Notes: generated from the sequence alone by a model not told the origin. Positions 12,968 to 21,692 are shown, numbered from the stretch's first letter. The stretch is 42,503 bases of DNA from an uncultured Sulfolobales archaeon (GCA_937921695.1 CAKZTZ010000019.1:1-42503), one strand, 5' to 3'. Numbers and translations are program-made.

Positions 12968-15592
12968 ATGACTAGCAACGTCAGCGACGAGGATGTTTAC
13001 AGGCTCCTGAGACCCTATGTAGCTAGCTGGTTTAAGGCTAAATACGGGGGGTTCACCGAGCCTCAAAAAATGGCTATACCTCTAGTAAAGGCGGGGAGGA
13101 ACGTTCTAATATCATCGCCTACAGGGACCGGGAAAACTCTCGCCGCTTTCCTGGGGATTCTCGACGAGCTTTTCAAGATAGGGGAGGAGTCCGGGGGTCT
13201 CCAAGACCATGTTTACGCTGTGTATGTAAGCCCTTTAAGGGCCCTTAACAATGATATGAGGAGGAACCTCCTAGAGCCTTTAAACGAGATTAGGGAGTTA
13301 GCTTCTAGAGAAGGGTATTCTATCCCAGATGTGAGGGTTGCCGTGAGGACTAGCGACACGAGCAGCTATGAGAAGCAGAAAATGCTTCGAAACCCCCCTC
13401 ACATCCTCATAACTACGCCTGAAAGCTTCGCCATAGGCCTTGTGGCTCCAAGGTTTAGGGAGAAGCTCTCGAGGGTTAAGTGGGTTATAGTTGATGAGAT
13501 CCATGATTTAGCTTCAAGTAAGAGGGGGGCGCATCTCATGCTGAGCATTGAGAGGCTTGAGCACCTCGTTGAATCTCTTGGAGGCCCCCCCATGCAGAGG
13601 ATAGGCCTCTCAGCCACTATAGCCCCCCTGGAGGTTGTAGCAGAATTCTTGGGCGGCTATGATAAGGAGGGGAGGCCTAGGAAGGTTGAAATCGTTGATG
13701 CTAGGTTCTCTAAACCTATAGATATAAGGGTTATAGTGCCTGACATTGACATTATCAGGGATCCCCCGGACCAGGTTAACGAGGCTATATATAGGAAGCT
13801 GGCGGAGCTCATTAGAGAACATAGGACTACGCTCGTCTTCACAAACACTAGGAGTGCCACTGAGAGGGTTGTCTATAAGCTGAAAAAGATCACGTCTAAG
13901 GAAGCTATGGTCGACATGGATTCTATTGAAGCCCACCACTCCAGCATATCAAGGGATCTCAGGCTTAACGTTGAGGAGAGGCTTAAGATGGGCGATTTGA
14001 AAGTCGTAGTTTCAAGCACAAGCTTGGAGCTCGGCATAGATATAGGCTACATAGACCTCGTAGCCCTCCTAGGGAGCCCTAAAAGCACTACGAGGCTTTT
14101 ACAGAGGGTTGGCAGGGCGGGACATCATATAAGCCAGGTTAGTAAAGGCAGGGTAATAGTTGTAGATAGGGATGACCTTGTAGAGTGTTCTGTTCTAGCT
14201 AAGAACGCTATGGACAGGTTTATAGACTCTGTGAGGATCCCTGAGAAGCCCCTAGACGTGCTCGCCCAGCATATAGTCGGCATTTCCATAGAGAAGAAGT
14301 GGGGCGTAGAAGAAGCTTACAAGCTAGTAAAGAGGGCATACAATTATAGAAACCTTACAATGGAGGAGTTTATGAACGTCCTGAGATATCTCGCTGGAAA
14401 ACATGAACTTGAAGGTGAGGGAGTGTATTCAAAGATATGGCTTGATGAAGAAGAAGGCGCTTTTGGAAGGAAGAAAAAAGCCAGGATGATATACCAGATG
14501 AACTCAGGGGTCATACCGGACGAGTCTAAAATGCTCGTAATAACTACACAAGGCAAATACGTAGGCAACCTCGAGGAGGAGTTCGTGGAGATACTAGAAC
14601 ATGGAGACATATTCGTTCTAGGGGGGAGGACTTTCAAATTCCTCAGGAGTGAGGGTTTAAGGGTTTACGTGGAGCCTGCTGACGGAGCTAGGCCAACAGT
14701 GCCTAGCTGGTTTAGCGAAATGCTCCCCTTAAGCTTTGACAGCGCCCTTAAAGTGGGAAGATTTAGGAGGATCTTAGCTGACATGGTTAAGAGAGGGAAG
14801 ATAGGGGAGGCTCGTAAAATGCTGTTAGAAGATTACAAGCTCCAGGATAGGGCTGCCGACGCCATAATAGATTATGTGAGGGAGCAGTTGCTATATGGGG
14901 GCGAGGTCCCGGGAGACGACCTTATACTCGTAGAGTACTTCTACGATGACATGTGGTACATAGTCTTCCACACCCTCTACGGTAGGAGAGTAAACGACGC
15001 CATATCAAGGGCTTACGCTGCAAAACTATCGGACGAGATCATGGAGCCGGTTAAAGTCTCAGTAACGGATAACGGGTTTACCCTATCATATGACTCCAGA
15101 AAGGCGCCAAGCCAGGACCTTATAACTCGCGTTGTAGAAGCTGTGAGTCCCGAAAACCTCAGGAGCATCCTGGAGAAAACTATAAGCAACACGGAGCTTA
15201 TGAAGAGAAGGTTCAGGCATGTTGCTGAGAGAAGCTTCATGATACTCAAGAGATATGGGGGCTATGAGAAGAGCCCTGAAAGACTCCAGCTCAACGCTCA
15301 ACACTTGCTGAGAATACTCCTGGACGAGTACCCTAACATACCGCCTATAAGGGAAACATACAGGGAGATCCTAGAAGACTATATGGATATAAAAAACGCT
15401 GTTAAAGTACTGGAGTGGGTTAGAAACGGAAAGGTTAAAATAAAAATAGTGGGACCTTTAGAATACCCTTCACCCATGGCCCACAGCATAGTGGTTAAGA
15501 GCTTCAGCGATGTAGTGTTAATGGAGGATAGGAGAAAAATCCTCAAAATGCTCTATGAAAAGATTCAATCAATTATAGCTGGTAAAACTTAA
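12968..15592 (+). CDS. lhr: Lhr-type ATP-dependent helicase
   Basis: An 874-residue superfamily 2 helicase of the archaeal Lhr-core type, a 3'-5' helicase linked to DNA repair and RNA or DNA branch remodelling. Motifs: FTEPQKMAIP (Q motif, about 29-38), SSPTGTGKTLAAF (motif I, 49-61), YVSPLRALNNDM (Ia), TTPESFA (Ib), VDEIHDL (motif II, 175-181, DEIH box), LSATIAP (motif III, 214-220), then in the second RecA domain VFTNTRSATE, HHSSISRDLR, VVSSTSLELGIDIG and LLQRVGRAGH (motifs IV-VI). The winged-helix and Lhr-specific C-terminal region follows. ATG 12968 has GGAG upstream. It converges with the HTH-CBS gene, five bases apart. Confidence 0.93.
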   Translation: MTSNVSDEDVYRLLRPYVASWFKAKYGGFTEPQKMAIPLVKAGRNVLISSPTGTGKTLAAFLGILDELFKIGEESGGLQDHVYAVYVSPLRALNNDMRRNLLEPLNEIRELASREGYSIPDVRVAVRTSDTSSYEKQKMLRNPPHILITTPESFAIGLVAPRFREKLSRVKWVIVDEIHDLASSKRGAHLMLSIERLEHLVESLGGPPMQRIGLSATIAPLEVVAEFLGGYDKEGRPRKVEIVDARFSKPIDIRVIVPDIDIIRDPPDQVNEAIYRKLAELIREHRTTLVFTNTRSATERVVYKLKKITSKEAMVDMDSIEAHHSSISRDLRLNVEERLKMGDLKVVVSSTSLELGIDIGYIDLVALLGSPKSTTRLLQRVGRAGHHISQVSKGRVIVVDRDDLVECSVLAKNAMDRFIDSVRIPEKPLDVLAQHIVGISIEKKWGVEEAYKLVKRAYNYRNLTMEEFMNVLRYLAGKHELEGEGVYSKIWLDEEEGAFGRKKKARMIYQMNSGVIPDESKMLVITTQGKYVGNLEEEFVEILEHGDIFVLGGRTFKFLRSEGLRVYVEPADGARPTVPSWFSEMLPLSFDSALKVGRFRRILADMVKRGKIGEARKMLLEDYKLQDRAADAIIDYVREQLLYGGEVPGDDLILVEYFYDDMWYIVFHTLYGRRVNDAISRAYAAKLSDEIMEPVKVSVTDNGFTLSYDSRKAPSQDLITRVVEAVSPENLRSILEKTISNTELMKRRFRHVAERSFMILKRYGGYEKSPERLQLNAQHLLRILLDEYPNIPPIRETYREILEDYMDIKNAVKVLEWVRNGKVKIKIVGPLEYPSPMAHSIVVKSFSDVVLMEDRRKILKMLYEKIQSIIAGKT

Positions 15593-15597
15593 ACTAG

Positions 15598-16497
15598 TTA
15601 AATAGCTAGAATATACCTTAATATGTCTGTCCTAGTTATTATCCCCACAGGCCTCCTAGCACTATTAATGATTATTAGCCTGCCAACTCCGTAGAAGTCC
15701 ATTATTTTCATAGCCTCCACGAGGCTCTCCCTATCGCTTATAGTGAAGACAGTCCTCCTCATGTATTTAGATACTGGAGCATCAAGGTCTTCCCCGTTAG
15801 CCACAATCATCGCTATGTCTGTTGTCGTTATGAAGCCTATAATGTTATTCTCTTCGTCAACTATGGGGGCCCCCCTAATGCCATTAGTATAAAGTATTCT
15901 TGAAGCTTCTCTCACACTACTACTACCTCTGATTGTTATAAGCTTCTTCGACCCAACATTACCCACGTACTCCCCCGGGATCACGGACATCTTTTGGATT
16001 TCTATTAGGAGCTCGTTAGCGTTTAGATCCCTCTTTCTTATAATACCGTCCACTACGAGCCTTTTCTTTGGCAGACTCTCTATCCTAGCCCTTAACCCCT
16101 CATCTATCAACGTGAGGTCTCCCACGACTTTGACTAGAGCTTTAGCGGGCTCGTTCGAGAATAAGCCCATTATCTCCATGGAGACAGCTGACATCCTAAT
16201 ATCTTCACCGTCCCTAAACACTATTACGACACCGTAACCCGGCTCTAGTATCTGTGGAGCTACCCCTCTGAGGACCTCGTAAGCTTTAAGGGTTGGAATG
16301 TAGCCCCCGGCAGGCCCCGTTCTACTCTCCACGTAGCCCATGCTTTTAAGCCACATTATAACGTTTCTTATTGTACCCTCATCTTTGTTAAGGAGTTTAG
16401 CTACTTCTTTGCTTTTAACCATTCTCCTATTCTGCTCGTATAGTTTAACTAGGGTTTCTAGTACTTCTCTTTGCACGGACCTTATATGTCTATACAT
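15598..16497 (-). CDS. HTH-CBS domain regulator
   Basis: A predicted ligand-sensing regulator. Residues 1-75 form a winged helix (VQREVLETLVKLYEQNRRMVKSKEVAKLLNKDEGTIRNVIMWLKSMGYVESR, then a beta wing ending GGYIPT). A middle region of about 100 residues follows, then two CBS repeats: one around ITIRGSSSVREASRILYTNGIRGAPIVDEENNIIGFITTTDIA, the second around VFTISDRESLVEAMKIMDFYGVGRLIIIN with GIITRTDIL. CBS pairs bind adenine nucleotides or SAM, so the protein may report energy or methyl status. ATG at 16497 has GGGTG six bases upstream; the in-frame GTG at 16506 lacks one. A TATA box (AATATATTTA on the minus strand, near 16543) fits. Confidence 0.85.
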   Translation of the reverse strand: MYRHIRSVQREVLETLVKLYEQNRRMVKSKEVAKLLNKDEGTIRNVIMWLKSMGYVESRTGPAGGYIPTLKAYEVLRGVAPQILEPGYGVVIVFRDGEDIRMSAVSMEIMGLFSNEPAKALVKVVGDLTLIDEGLRARIESLPKKRLVVDGIIRKRDLNANELLIEIQKMSVIPGEYVGNVGSKKLITIRGSSSVREASRILYTNGIRGAPIVDEENNIIGFITTTDIAMIVANGEDLDAPVSKYMRRTVFTISDRESLVEAMKIMDFYGVGRLIIINSARRPVGIITRTDILRYILAI

Positions 16498-16561
16498 GTG
16501 TGTCACCCTAAATTTCCTACTATTAGTTTAAACAGTTAGAGTAAATATATTACACGTTAAT

Positions 16562-16610
16562 TGAAAAACTTACTTAATTTTTACTAATTTCCTTTATTTT
16601 TTTAGAAAAA
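16562..16610 (-). terminator. T-rich terminator of the 16611-17378 gene
   Basis: On the minus strand, T5 follows the TAA directly, with further T5 tracts about 25 and 45 bases on. This matches archaeal T-tract termination. The promoter of the HTH-CBS gene lies just beyond. Confidence 0.5.
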
Positions 16611-17378
16611 TTAAGAACGCTTCTTCTCTTTCTCATGTCTACGCTCTTTTCCTGTAACTGAGAGTATGTTAGTTAGCACTTTGTCTGGAACGTTAAATAC
16701 TTCCATAGCTATTTTCCTTATATATGAATCATCCGGTAGTCTCTTCTTGTCAAGACCTATCTCTAGGGCTAGAGCGTGTTTTAAGGCTTCTTTGCTAATC
16801 CTATCTCTTATTTCACCTTTGCTTATAGACTCTGCAACTTTAAACGCTATGTAGAATTTCGCGTAGCTCTTTATAGTTCTAGCTTTATTGGGATATATGT
16901 TTAGCATAGCTTTCAAGAGCTTAGCCATATCCTCGCTACTGCTAAACCCGAAGAAAACTTCTGTAAGCTTAAGCCTTAGGATCCTAGCTAGGGTATTATC
17001 GTCTATGTTGCCTATGATGGCCTTCACCTTCTCCCTAGCCCTCTCCGGAAGCTCTGATAAAGCCACGTTTATGACGCTCTCATACTTAACCTCGTCATTG
17101 AAAATAGTGTCGAAAAGCTCTGGAAACTGGTCTTCAAGCCCCATACCATGCTTCCCCACAACATAGAGGCTCGCCAGCTCTTTATCGTAGAGGTCTGCAG
17201 GGTCAGACGCCCCCTTAATAGGTATTATAGACTCTCTAGTGTAAACGCTTTCGAGGATCTTAACCACATCTCCCCTAATAATGTTACCTCCAGACTCCTC
17301 CCAAGCCTCTATAACTTTGTTCCATGCGTCCATTAAGACGTTAAGCCTCCTCTTAACGTCAACCCTGCCTTTAACCAT
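16611..17378 (-). CDS. DUF2192-like crenarchaeal protein
   Basis: A 255-residue, all-helical, highly charged soluble protein with a lysine/arginine-rich tail (GKERRHEKEKKRS). The N-terminal segment (LNVLMDAWNKVIEAWEES, then VKILESVYTRESIIPIKGASDPADLYDKELASLYVVGKHGMGL) and the central YPNKARTIKSYAKFYIAFKVAE resemble what I recall of DUF2192 (PF09958), a family of unknown function in Thermoproteota. No catalytic motif is evident; the repeated helical hairpins could be a protein or nucleic-acid binding scaffold. It starts with ATG at 17378 and diverges from the gene at 17511. The family assignment is tentative; that it is a real gene is not. Confidence 0.6.
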   Translation of the reverse strand: MVKGRVDVKRRLNVLMDAWNKVIEAWEESGGNIIRGDVVKILESVYTRESIIPIKGASDPADLYDKELASLYVVGKHGMGLEDQFPELFDTIFNDEVKYESVINVALSELPERAREKVKAIIGNIDDNTLARILRLKLTEVFFGFSSSEDMAKLLKAMLNIYPNKARTIKSYAKFYIAFKVAESISKGEIRDRISKEALKHALALEIGLDKKRLPDDSYIRKIAMEVFNVPDKVLTNILSVTGKERRHEKEKKRS

Positions 17379-17469
17379 GACCTCAAAACCACCCCATAAT
17401 AACTGCGGCTCTACATACCTCCCTCGGCACTCTCTCGTTAGACCGTGTTAAAACTTGTATACAAATGGA

Positions 17470-17480
17470 AATAAGCTTTA
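17470..17480 (+). promoter_or_regulatory. TATA box of the 17.5-kb operon
   Basis: AATAAGCTTTA predicts transcription from about 17501, ten bases before ATG 17511. A second box, CTTGTATAC near 17454-17462, is an alternative with a longer leader. Confidence 0.45.
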
Positions 17481-17510
17481 ACGGCTAGCTAGAAGCTTAG
17501 GAGTCGAACA

Positions 17511-17684
17511 ATGGGCTGGCCTCCATTAGTTGACACTGTGGAAATAATTGACTTGGAAAACTGTCAGGATGTGGAGGCGTGTATCAGGGCTTGCTATGGG
17601 AGTAGAGTTTTGAAAGTTAAAGCTTCAAAACTCAAGAATATGGGCGGGCTACCCAGCGATTGTACTCTCATAGTGGAGCCCTAA
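17511..17684 (+). CDS. Small cysteine-containing protein, 57 residues
   Basis: A short gene with strong start signals: AGGAG eight bases before ATG and a TATA box at the right distance. The peptide begins MGWPPLVDTVEIIDLENCQD and ends with CTLIVEP. It has four cysteines (18, 24, 28 and 51), spaced C-x5-C-x3-C-x22-C, a possible but unproven metal site. The alternation of hydrophobic residues (TVEIIDL, SRVLKVKA, CTLIVEP) suggests a small beta-alpha-beta fold. I do not recognise the family. It precedes the SpoIIM-like membrane gene with 47 bases between them and is probably co-transcribed. Confidence 0.55.
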   Translation: MGWPPLVDTVEIIDLENCQDVEACIRACYGSRVLKVKASKLKNMGGLPSDCTLIVEP

Positions 17685-17731
17685 CACTATTAAACCCTCG
17701 AGGGCCCCATAGAGTCCTGGAGGAGGGTGTG

Positions 17732-18307
17732 TTGGCTAGGGCAGTATTCAGGGTGCTCCTAGACCCTTATATATACAAGGCATGGATGTTCTTAACAGGG
17801 TTGTTCGGCGTTATTTTAATGATAGCCTCGTCAGCCTACCCGCTATATAGTGGTTTAGTGGAGAGTCTAATGAGGGAGCTTATGGGGAAAATGCCTTCTG
17901 GAGACTTAAACCCTCTATTGCTATTCCCTTTTATAGTCGTAAATAACTCTATAGTTATAATTGTGACACTGCTATTCTCCTTCACTATCATAGTGCCTTT
18001 TCTCGTGATAGCTGTTAACGGGGTTGTTGTCGGCTTTCTCTCGGCGTACGTTGCGAACATGGGGTATAAGTATTTGACTATATTCGCATATATTGCTCCC
18101 CACGGGGTTATAGAAGTGCCGGCTGTAGCTCTTGCGGCTTCCTCCTTCATAGTGGTCTTCACTAGGGGTCTGGGGAAGTTGCCGGAGAACGCTGTTAGCA
18201 TCTTCATAATAGCTCTTATAATGATACTTGTTGCTGCACTTGTAGAGTCCACTGTTACGCTAGCCCTAGCTTTCATATTAGATTTAGCTCTAAAAGTTTT
18301 AGGGTGA
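17732..18307 (+). CDS. SpoIIM/DUF95 family membrane protein
   Basis: An integral membrane protein of the stage II sporulation M (DUF95, PF01944) family, widespread in archaea and of unknown function there. Its signature is visible: VNGVVVGFLSAYVANMGYKYLTIFAYIAPHGVIEVPAVALAAS, especially the PHG-x-x-E motif in the membrane. About five transmembrane segments lie in the C-terminal four fifths. The frame is open from 17660, but GGAGGAGG at 17719-17726 points to TTG 17732 (or GTG 17729), giving 191 residues beginning MARAVFRVLLDPYIYKAW. The next gene starts three bases after its stop. Confidence 0.8.
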   Translation: MARAVFRVLLDPYIYKAWMFLTGLFGVILMIASSAYPLYSGLVESLMRELMGKMPSGDLNPLLLFPFIVVNNSIVIIVTLLFSFTIIVPFLVIAVNGVVVGFLSAYVANMGYKYLTIFAYIAPHGVIEVPAVALAASSFIVVFTRGLGKLPENAVSIFIIALIMILVAALVESTVTLALAFILDLALKVLG

Positions 18308-18310
18308 GGC

Positions 18311-19090
18311 TTGTATTTGAAGCTGGCTCTAGCCTTGCTACTCGCGTTAAGCCTCATAATACAAGTAGGTACTGCTAGTTACGAGCTCAAGGAAGGCTCT
18401 AGGATCTATGTGGTGGAGCCCGGCTACTATAAAGTTAAGCTCTCCGGCTCCACTATAGCGGCTCTATGGCTCTCGGGGGGCGATTATGGGGTTAAAACTT
18501 TCGAGGAAGATTTGCCCAACAGTTATAGGGGGGTTGGCGTTCTACTCTCCACTGGAGAGTATAAGGTTGAAAGTCGGGGTTTCGAGCTTAAAGTTCCATA
18601 TAGGGAGGGCTATTACGCTTTAAAACTTAAAATACGCATTCCAAGCTGCAATATAACCCTAAAATACTGGCCCTACGAGACGCCTACGGACCCCTCACTC
18701 AACTATATTTTGGAGCGTATTGTGGAGAAAGAGCGTTCAGCCGACGGCTCATGCCTTGTTAGCGTTGACACTACTAGAACTCTTCCCCCCTATTTCCTGG
18801 TCACGCTAAACTCCTGGGCTTCGATTACTCTAACAAGTCCCGGTTTCGAGCTCGCCCTAGTTTATGGGGTTGTTAGGAGCCCCCAGGCGGAGGGCAGTGC
18901 TGATGTTAAGCCTTCCGGAGTTCCCGGAATGCCTGTAGCCCCCACTCTTATAGCTGGCTCTGAGCTTCATCCTCGAAGTGGGAGTGTTCTAGGGGGTTTT
19001 AATTACTTTAAAATAATAGGTTTACTCTTGATACTATTTGTGGTTGCGGTGTCAGAGTATGGTTTACGGAGGCTTAAGGTTGGCCCTTGA
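18311..19090 (+). CDS. Secreted, C-terminally anchored protein
   Basis: A 259-residue protein with an N-terminal signal peptide (LKLALALLLALSLIIQVGTAS) and one C-terminal transmembrane helix (IIGLLLILFVVAVSEYG) followed by a short basic cytoplasmic tail. The mature part, about 200 residues outside the membrane, is beta-rich and has two cysteines (SCNITL, GSCLVSV) that could pair. I do not recognise the domain. TTG at 18311 or TTG 18317 may start it; GGTGAGG lies just upstream of both and the second has the better spacing. The 3' end overlaps the ribB start by 32 bases, so its expression may be linked to riboflavin synthesis by position only. Confidence 0.65.
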   Translation: MYLKLALALLLALSLIIQVGTASYELKEGSRIYVVEPGYYKVKLSGSTIAALWLSGGDYGVKTFEEDLPNSYRGVGVLLSTGEYKVESRGFELKVPYREGYYALKLKIRIPSCNITLKYWPYETPTDPSLNYILERIVEKERSADGSCLVSVDTTRTLPPYFLVTLNSWASITLTSPGFELALVYGVVRSPQAEGSADVKPSGVPGMPVAPTLIAGSELHPRSGSVLGGFNYFKIIGLLLILFVVAVSEYGLRRLKVGP

Positions 19091-19754
19091 GGCTTTAGCC
19101 TCAGGGTCTCCAATAATGCTCTACGATGACGATAATAGGGAGGGGGAGGTTGACCTAGTGTATCCTGCCTGGGTTGCGGATGCCGAGGTTATATATGATC
19201 TCAGGGTTTCAGCTGGCGGGCTGATATGCTACGCTACTGACCGTAGAATTGTAGAGTTTCTGGGGCTGCCTTGGGGTGACGAGCTTCTAGCAGGTTATGG
19301 GAAACTGGGTCTCCTAGCTTCTAAGAGGCTTAAATATGGGGATAAACCTGCTTTCACTATCTGGATCAACCATGTTAACGTGAAGACAGGTATTAGCGAT
19401 GAGGATAGGAGTTTAACTGTTAAAAGCCTAGATGACGTTGTGAGACTCTACTATGATGGTAGGCATGCTGAGGCCCTAGAGAAGTTCTATAGCGAGTTCC
19501 AAGCTCCAGGACATGTCCCCATACTAGCTGCGAGGAGTTTGAGGGAGAGGAGGGGGCATACGGAGCTTACAATAGCCCTGTTAAAGGCTGCAGGCTTAAG
19601 GCCTAGCGCGGTCTTCGCGGAGGTGCTTTCCAAGGGTAGGTCTGCTACTTTAGAGGAGGCTAGGAGCCTAGCTGCTAGGAGGAAGATGCCACTAGTAGTA
19701 GGAAGGGATATCCTAGAGTGGTGTTCTAAAGTTGAAGTGTGTTGGGATAGTTGA
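19059..19754 (+). CDS. ribB: 3,4-dihydroxy-2-butanone 4-phosphate synthase
   Basis: RibB makes the four-carbon unit of riboflavin from ribulose 5-phosphate. The acidic active-site loop is YDDDNREGEVDLVYPA near residues 23-38, the metal- and substrate-binding signature of the family. SAGGLICYATD, the late GHVPILAA segment and GHTELTIALLKAAGLRPSAVFAEVL complete the fold; the histidines of the last two are the conserved ones. ATG 19059 (231 residues, MVYGGLRLALEALASG) places the start where family members begin; the frame is open back to 19038 with no support. It overlaps the previous gene by 32 bases and ribC by 23 bases, so ribB and ribC are probably translated from one message. Confidence 0.93.
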   Translation: MVYGGLRLALEALASGSPIMLYDDDNREGEVDLVYPAWVADAEVIYDLRVSAGGLICYATDRRIVEFLGLPWGDELLAGYGKLGLLASKRLKYGDKPAFTIWINHVNVKTGISDEDRSLTVKSLDDVVRLYYDGRHAEALEKFYSEFQAPGHVPILAARSLRERRGHTELTIALLKAAGLRPSAVFAEVLSKGRSATLEEARSLAARRKMPLVVGRDILEWCSKVEVCWDS

Positions 19755-20196
19755 TACGACTTTCGCCAGGGTTGACATGGCTAAGTATGCTTTAGAGGTT
19801 ATAGAGAAGGAGTTGCCAGGCTATAGAGTGTTAAGGCACACAGTGCCGGGGATAAAAGATCTACCTGGAGCGGCTAGGAGAATCATAGATATGGGGTGTG
19901 ACTCTATAATAACTTTCGGCTGGGTTGGGGCTAAGCCTGTAGATAAGTATAGCTACATAGCCTCGAGCATGGGACTAATAATGCTCGGAGTTCTAACTGG
20001 GAAGCTTATAATAGATGTGACGGTTCACGAAGATGAGGCTGAGACGCCCGAAGAACTCAAGAGAATAGCGGTACACAGAGCTAGGGCTCACGCCAAGAAC
20101 CTAGTAGACATTATTAAAGGGGGCCTCCAGGCTTTAACGCCAAAAGCCGGCATGGGCGTCAGACAAGGCTACCCGGACGTTGGCCCCATACCTTAA
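19732..20196 (+). CDS. ribC: Archaeal-type riboflavin synthase
   Basis: The archaeal riboflavin synthase dismutates two molecules of 6,7-dimethyl-8-ribityllumazine; it is related to lumazine synthase, not to bacterial RibE. The protein matches Methanocaldococcus MJ1184 throughout: VGIVDTTFARVDMA at the N-terminus, TVPGIKDLPGAAR, then IIDVTVHEDEAE, the RRA/HRARAHAKN helix and the ending KAGMGVRQGYPDVGPIP. Length (154) is normal. The TTG start overlaps ribB by 23 bases. Its stop is two bases from the end of the converging gene at 20198-20899. Confidence 0.95.
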   Translation: MKCVGIVDTTFARVDMAKYALEVIEKELPGYRVLRHTVPGIKDLPGAARRIIDMGCDSIITFGWVGAKPVDKYSYIASSMGLIMLGVLTGKLIIDVTVHEDEAETPEELKRIAVHRARAHAKNLVDIIKGGLQALTPKAGMGVRQGYPDVGPIP

Positions 20197-20197
20197 A

Positions 20198-20899
20198 TCA
20201 CTGTGAAACCTGCGAGACCCAAACACCATTATCCTCGTCATAGACTATGAGCCCGGCTTTAGCTAACTTCCTGAAAAGCCTCCCCGCAGCATCTCCCAGG
20301 GAAAGCTCCATTATAGAGGCCGCCTCTTCCATGTCGGAAACGCTCACCTTATCTAACTCCTCCTTGAACGACAGCCAGAAGTCGCTGTCAACAGCTATCT
20401 TCTCTCCCCCTGCTTCTAAAACTACTGCCCCCTCTTTTTTCAGCTTGTCGAAGAACTTGTCGGGGGACTTCATCCACCGGACATCATCTTGGAAGACTGC
20501 CCCTTGACTTTTCAGCCTCTCTATGGCTGAGAAGGGTTTTCTAGGCTCTCCTGGAGGTAGGGGGGTTGGCGGTTTGGGCTTAGCTTTCTCAGCCTCTAAG
20601 CTTTCCACGGCTTCTTTAAGCTCTGATATTTTCCTCGAGATCTCATCTATTTTTCCAGTGTAGGGGTTTAGGAGGTCTGTCACAAGCCTTTCAACTCTCT
20701 TACCTATAGACTCGCTAAGTTCTCTAACTTGAATGCTCTCCCCCTTAACTAGTCCCCCTTCTTCTATGATAATTTTAATGACAAATTTCAGGTATTCGGG
20801 GACTAAGCTGTAACCTTCTCTCTTGCTGATGGCCTTGAGAATTTCATAGTCTTCCTTTGAAAGCTCTACTTTCACTACTACCTTATCTTCAGAGCCCAC
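20198..20899 (-). CDS. Possible DNA-binding protein in the riboflavin locus
   Basis: A 233-residue protein I cannot name. Residues 6-55 (VVVKVELSKEDYEILKAISKREGYSLVPEYLKFVIKIIIEEG) look like a ribbon-helix-helix unit: a beta strand, then two helices. A helical, probably coiled-coil part follows (about 60-103, with heptad-like KIDEISRKISELKEAVESLEAE), then a proline-rich linker (KPKPPTPLPPGEPRKP). The C-terminal 80 residues are helical and end in a winged-helix-like hairpin (AAGRLFRKLAKAGLIVYDEDNGVWV). The GTG start has a TATA box (CATATTTATTA, minus strand, near 20921) at leaderless distance. It lies directly downstream of arfA and converges on ribC, so a regulatory link to riboflavin genes is possible but unproven. 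Confidence 0.55.
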   Translation of the reverse strand: MGSEDKVVVKVELSKEDYEILKAISKREGYSLVPEYLKFVIKIIIEEGGLVKGESIQVRELSESIGKRVERLVTDLLNPYTGKIDEISRKISELKEAVESLEAEKAKPKPPTPLPPGEPRKPFSAIERLKSQGAVFQDDVRWMKSPDKFFDKLKKEGAVVLEAGGEKIAVDSDFWLSFKEELDKVSVSDMEEAASIMELSLGDAAGRLFRKLAKAGLIVYDEDNGVWVSQVSQ

Positions 20900-20951
20900 C
20901 CTATTACACCAATTTAATAAATATGGAATCCCGAGTTTATTAGGGTGATGC

Positions 20952-21692
20952 TCAGACGTTTATGTAGGCCGCTACTCTCGTATCTCTATTAGATCTTATA
21001 TCGTGAAGGGCTTTAGCTGCTAGTTTTAAAGCCTCTCGGGCACTTCTAGCAGCCCCCACGCCAGCCTTAAGGTTCTCCACACTTACAAGGCTCTCCAGTA
21101 AGGGTATATAATTTACAGTAGGCAGAATAACTAGCATGTTATCGCCTCCTAGATATTGAATTATCCCACCACCTCTCTCGAGCACAGTAGAGAGCTTACT
21201 AACCATGTTTATAGTGGAATGGTATGTTCTAATAACCCCTACTTCTCTAGTTATCCTAGTTATGTTGTTAATGTCTAAGTGAGCCATCACAACAAGCTCC
21301 ACGCCCCTACAAGACTCGTACGTAAACCCTCCGGGCTCTGTGTTACTCAAAAGCTTTAACGCCCTAACTTCAGCCTCCAAGGGCGACGCCCCGCAGGAAC
21401 TTGCAAGCCTCACGCTAACTCTCGAGTGCTGACGGGCCACCTCCAAGAGTTCCGCGTGCACTTCAGGAGCTATATTTGAGGTTAACAATATCATATAGTC
21501 ATATCTAAGAGGGAGGGCGAAGCCCCCCGCTTTCGCTGACACGCTTTGAAGCTCCTTGTAAAGCCGCGTCTGACTCTCTTGTATAAGCCATTCCCTATCG
21601 AACCCTAAACTCTCCGTCCACTCTCTGTAGCCTATCTGCTCTAGGACAGTTACCCTAGTAGTGTAGGTGGCTTCCAAAAGATACACCTTCAC
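20952..21692 (-). CDS. arfA: GTP cyclohydrolase III, first step of archaeal riboflavin synthesis
   Basis: ArfA (GTP cyclohydrolase III) opens the guanine ring of GTP to the formamidopyrimidine that starts archaeal flavin and F420 chromophore synthesis. The 246-residue protein follows Methanocaldococcus MJ0145: an N-terminal half with ESQTRLYKELQ, RYDYMILLTSN and a VSVRLASSCGASPLEAEVRALKLL helix, and a C-terminal half with VVMAHLDINNITRITREVG, GGGIIQYLGGDNMLVILP (the GGDN metal site) and LKAGVGAARSAREALKLAAKAL. The two halves echo each other, as expected from the duplicated cyclase-like fold. Its ATG overlaps the ribH stop by four bases. ArfB and the reductase and deaminase of the pathway are not in the window. 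Confidence 0.93.
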   Translation of the reverse strand: MKVYLLEATYTTRVTVLEQIGYREWTESLGFDREWLIQESQTRLYKELQSVSAKAGGFALPLRYDYMILLTSNIAPEVHAELLEVARQHSRVSVRLASSCGASPLEAEVRALKLLSNTEPGGFTYESCRGVELVVMAHLDINNITRITREVGVIRTYHSTINMVSKLSTVLERGGGIIQYLGGDNMLVILPTVNYIPLLESLVSVENLKAGVGAARSAREALKLAAKALHDIRSNRDTRVAAYINV

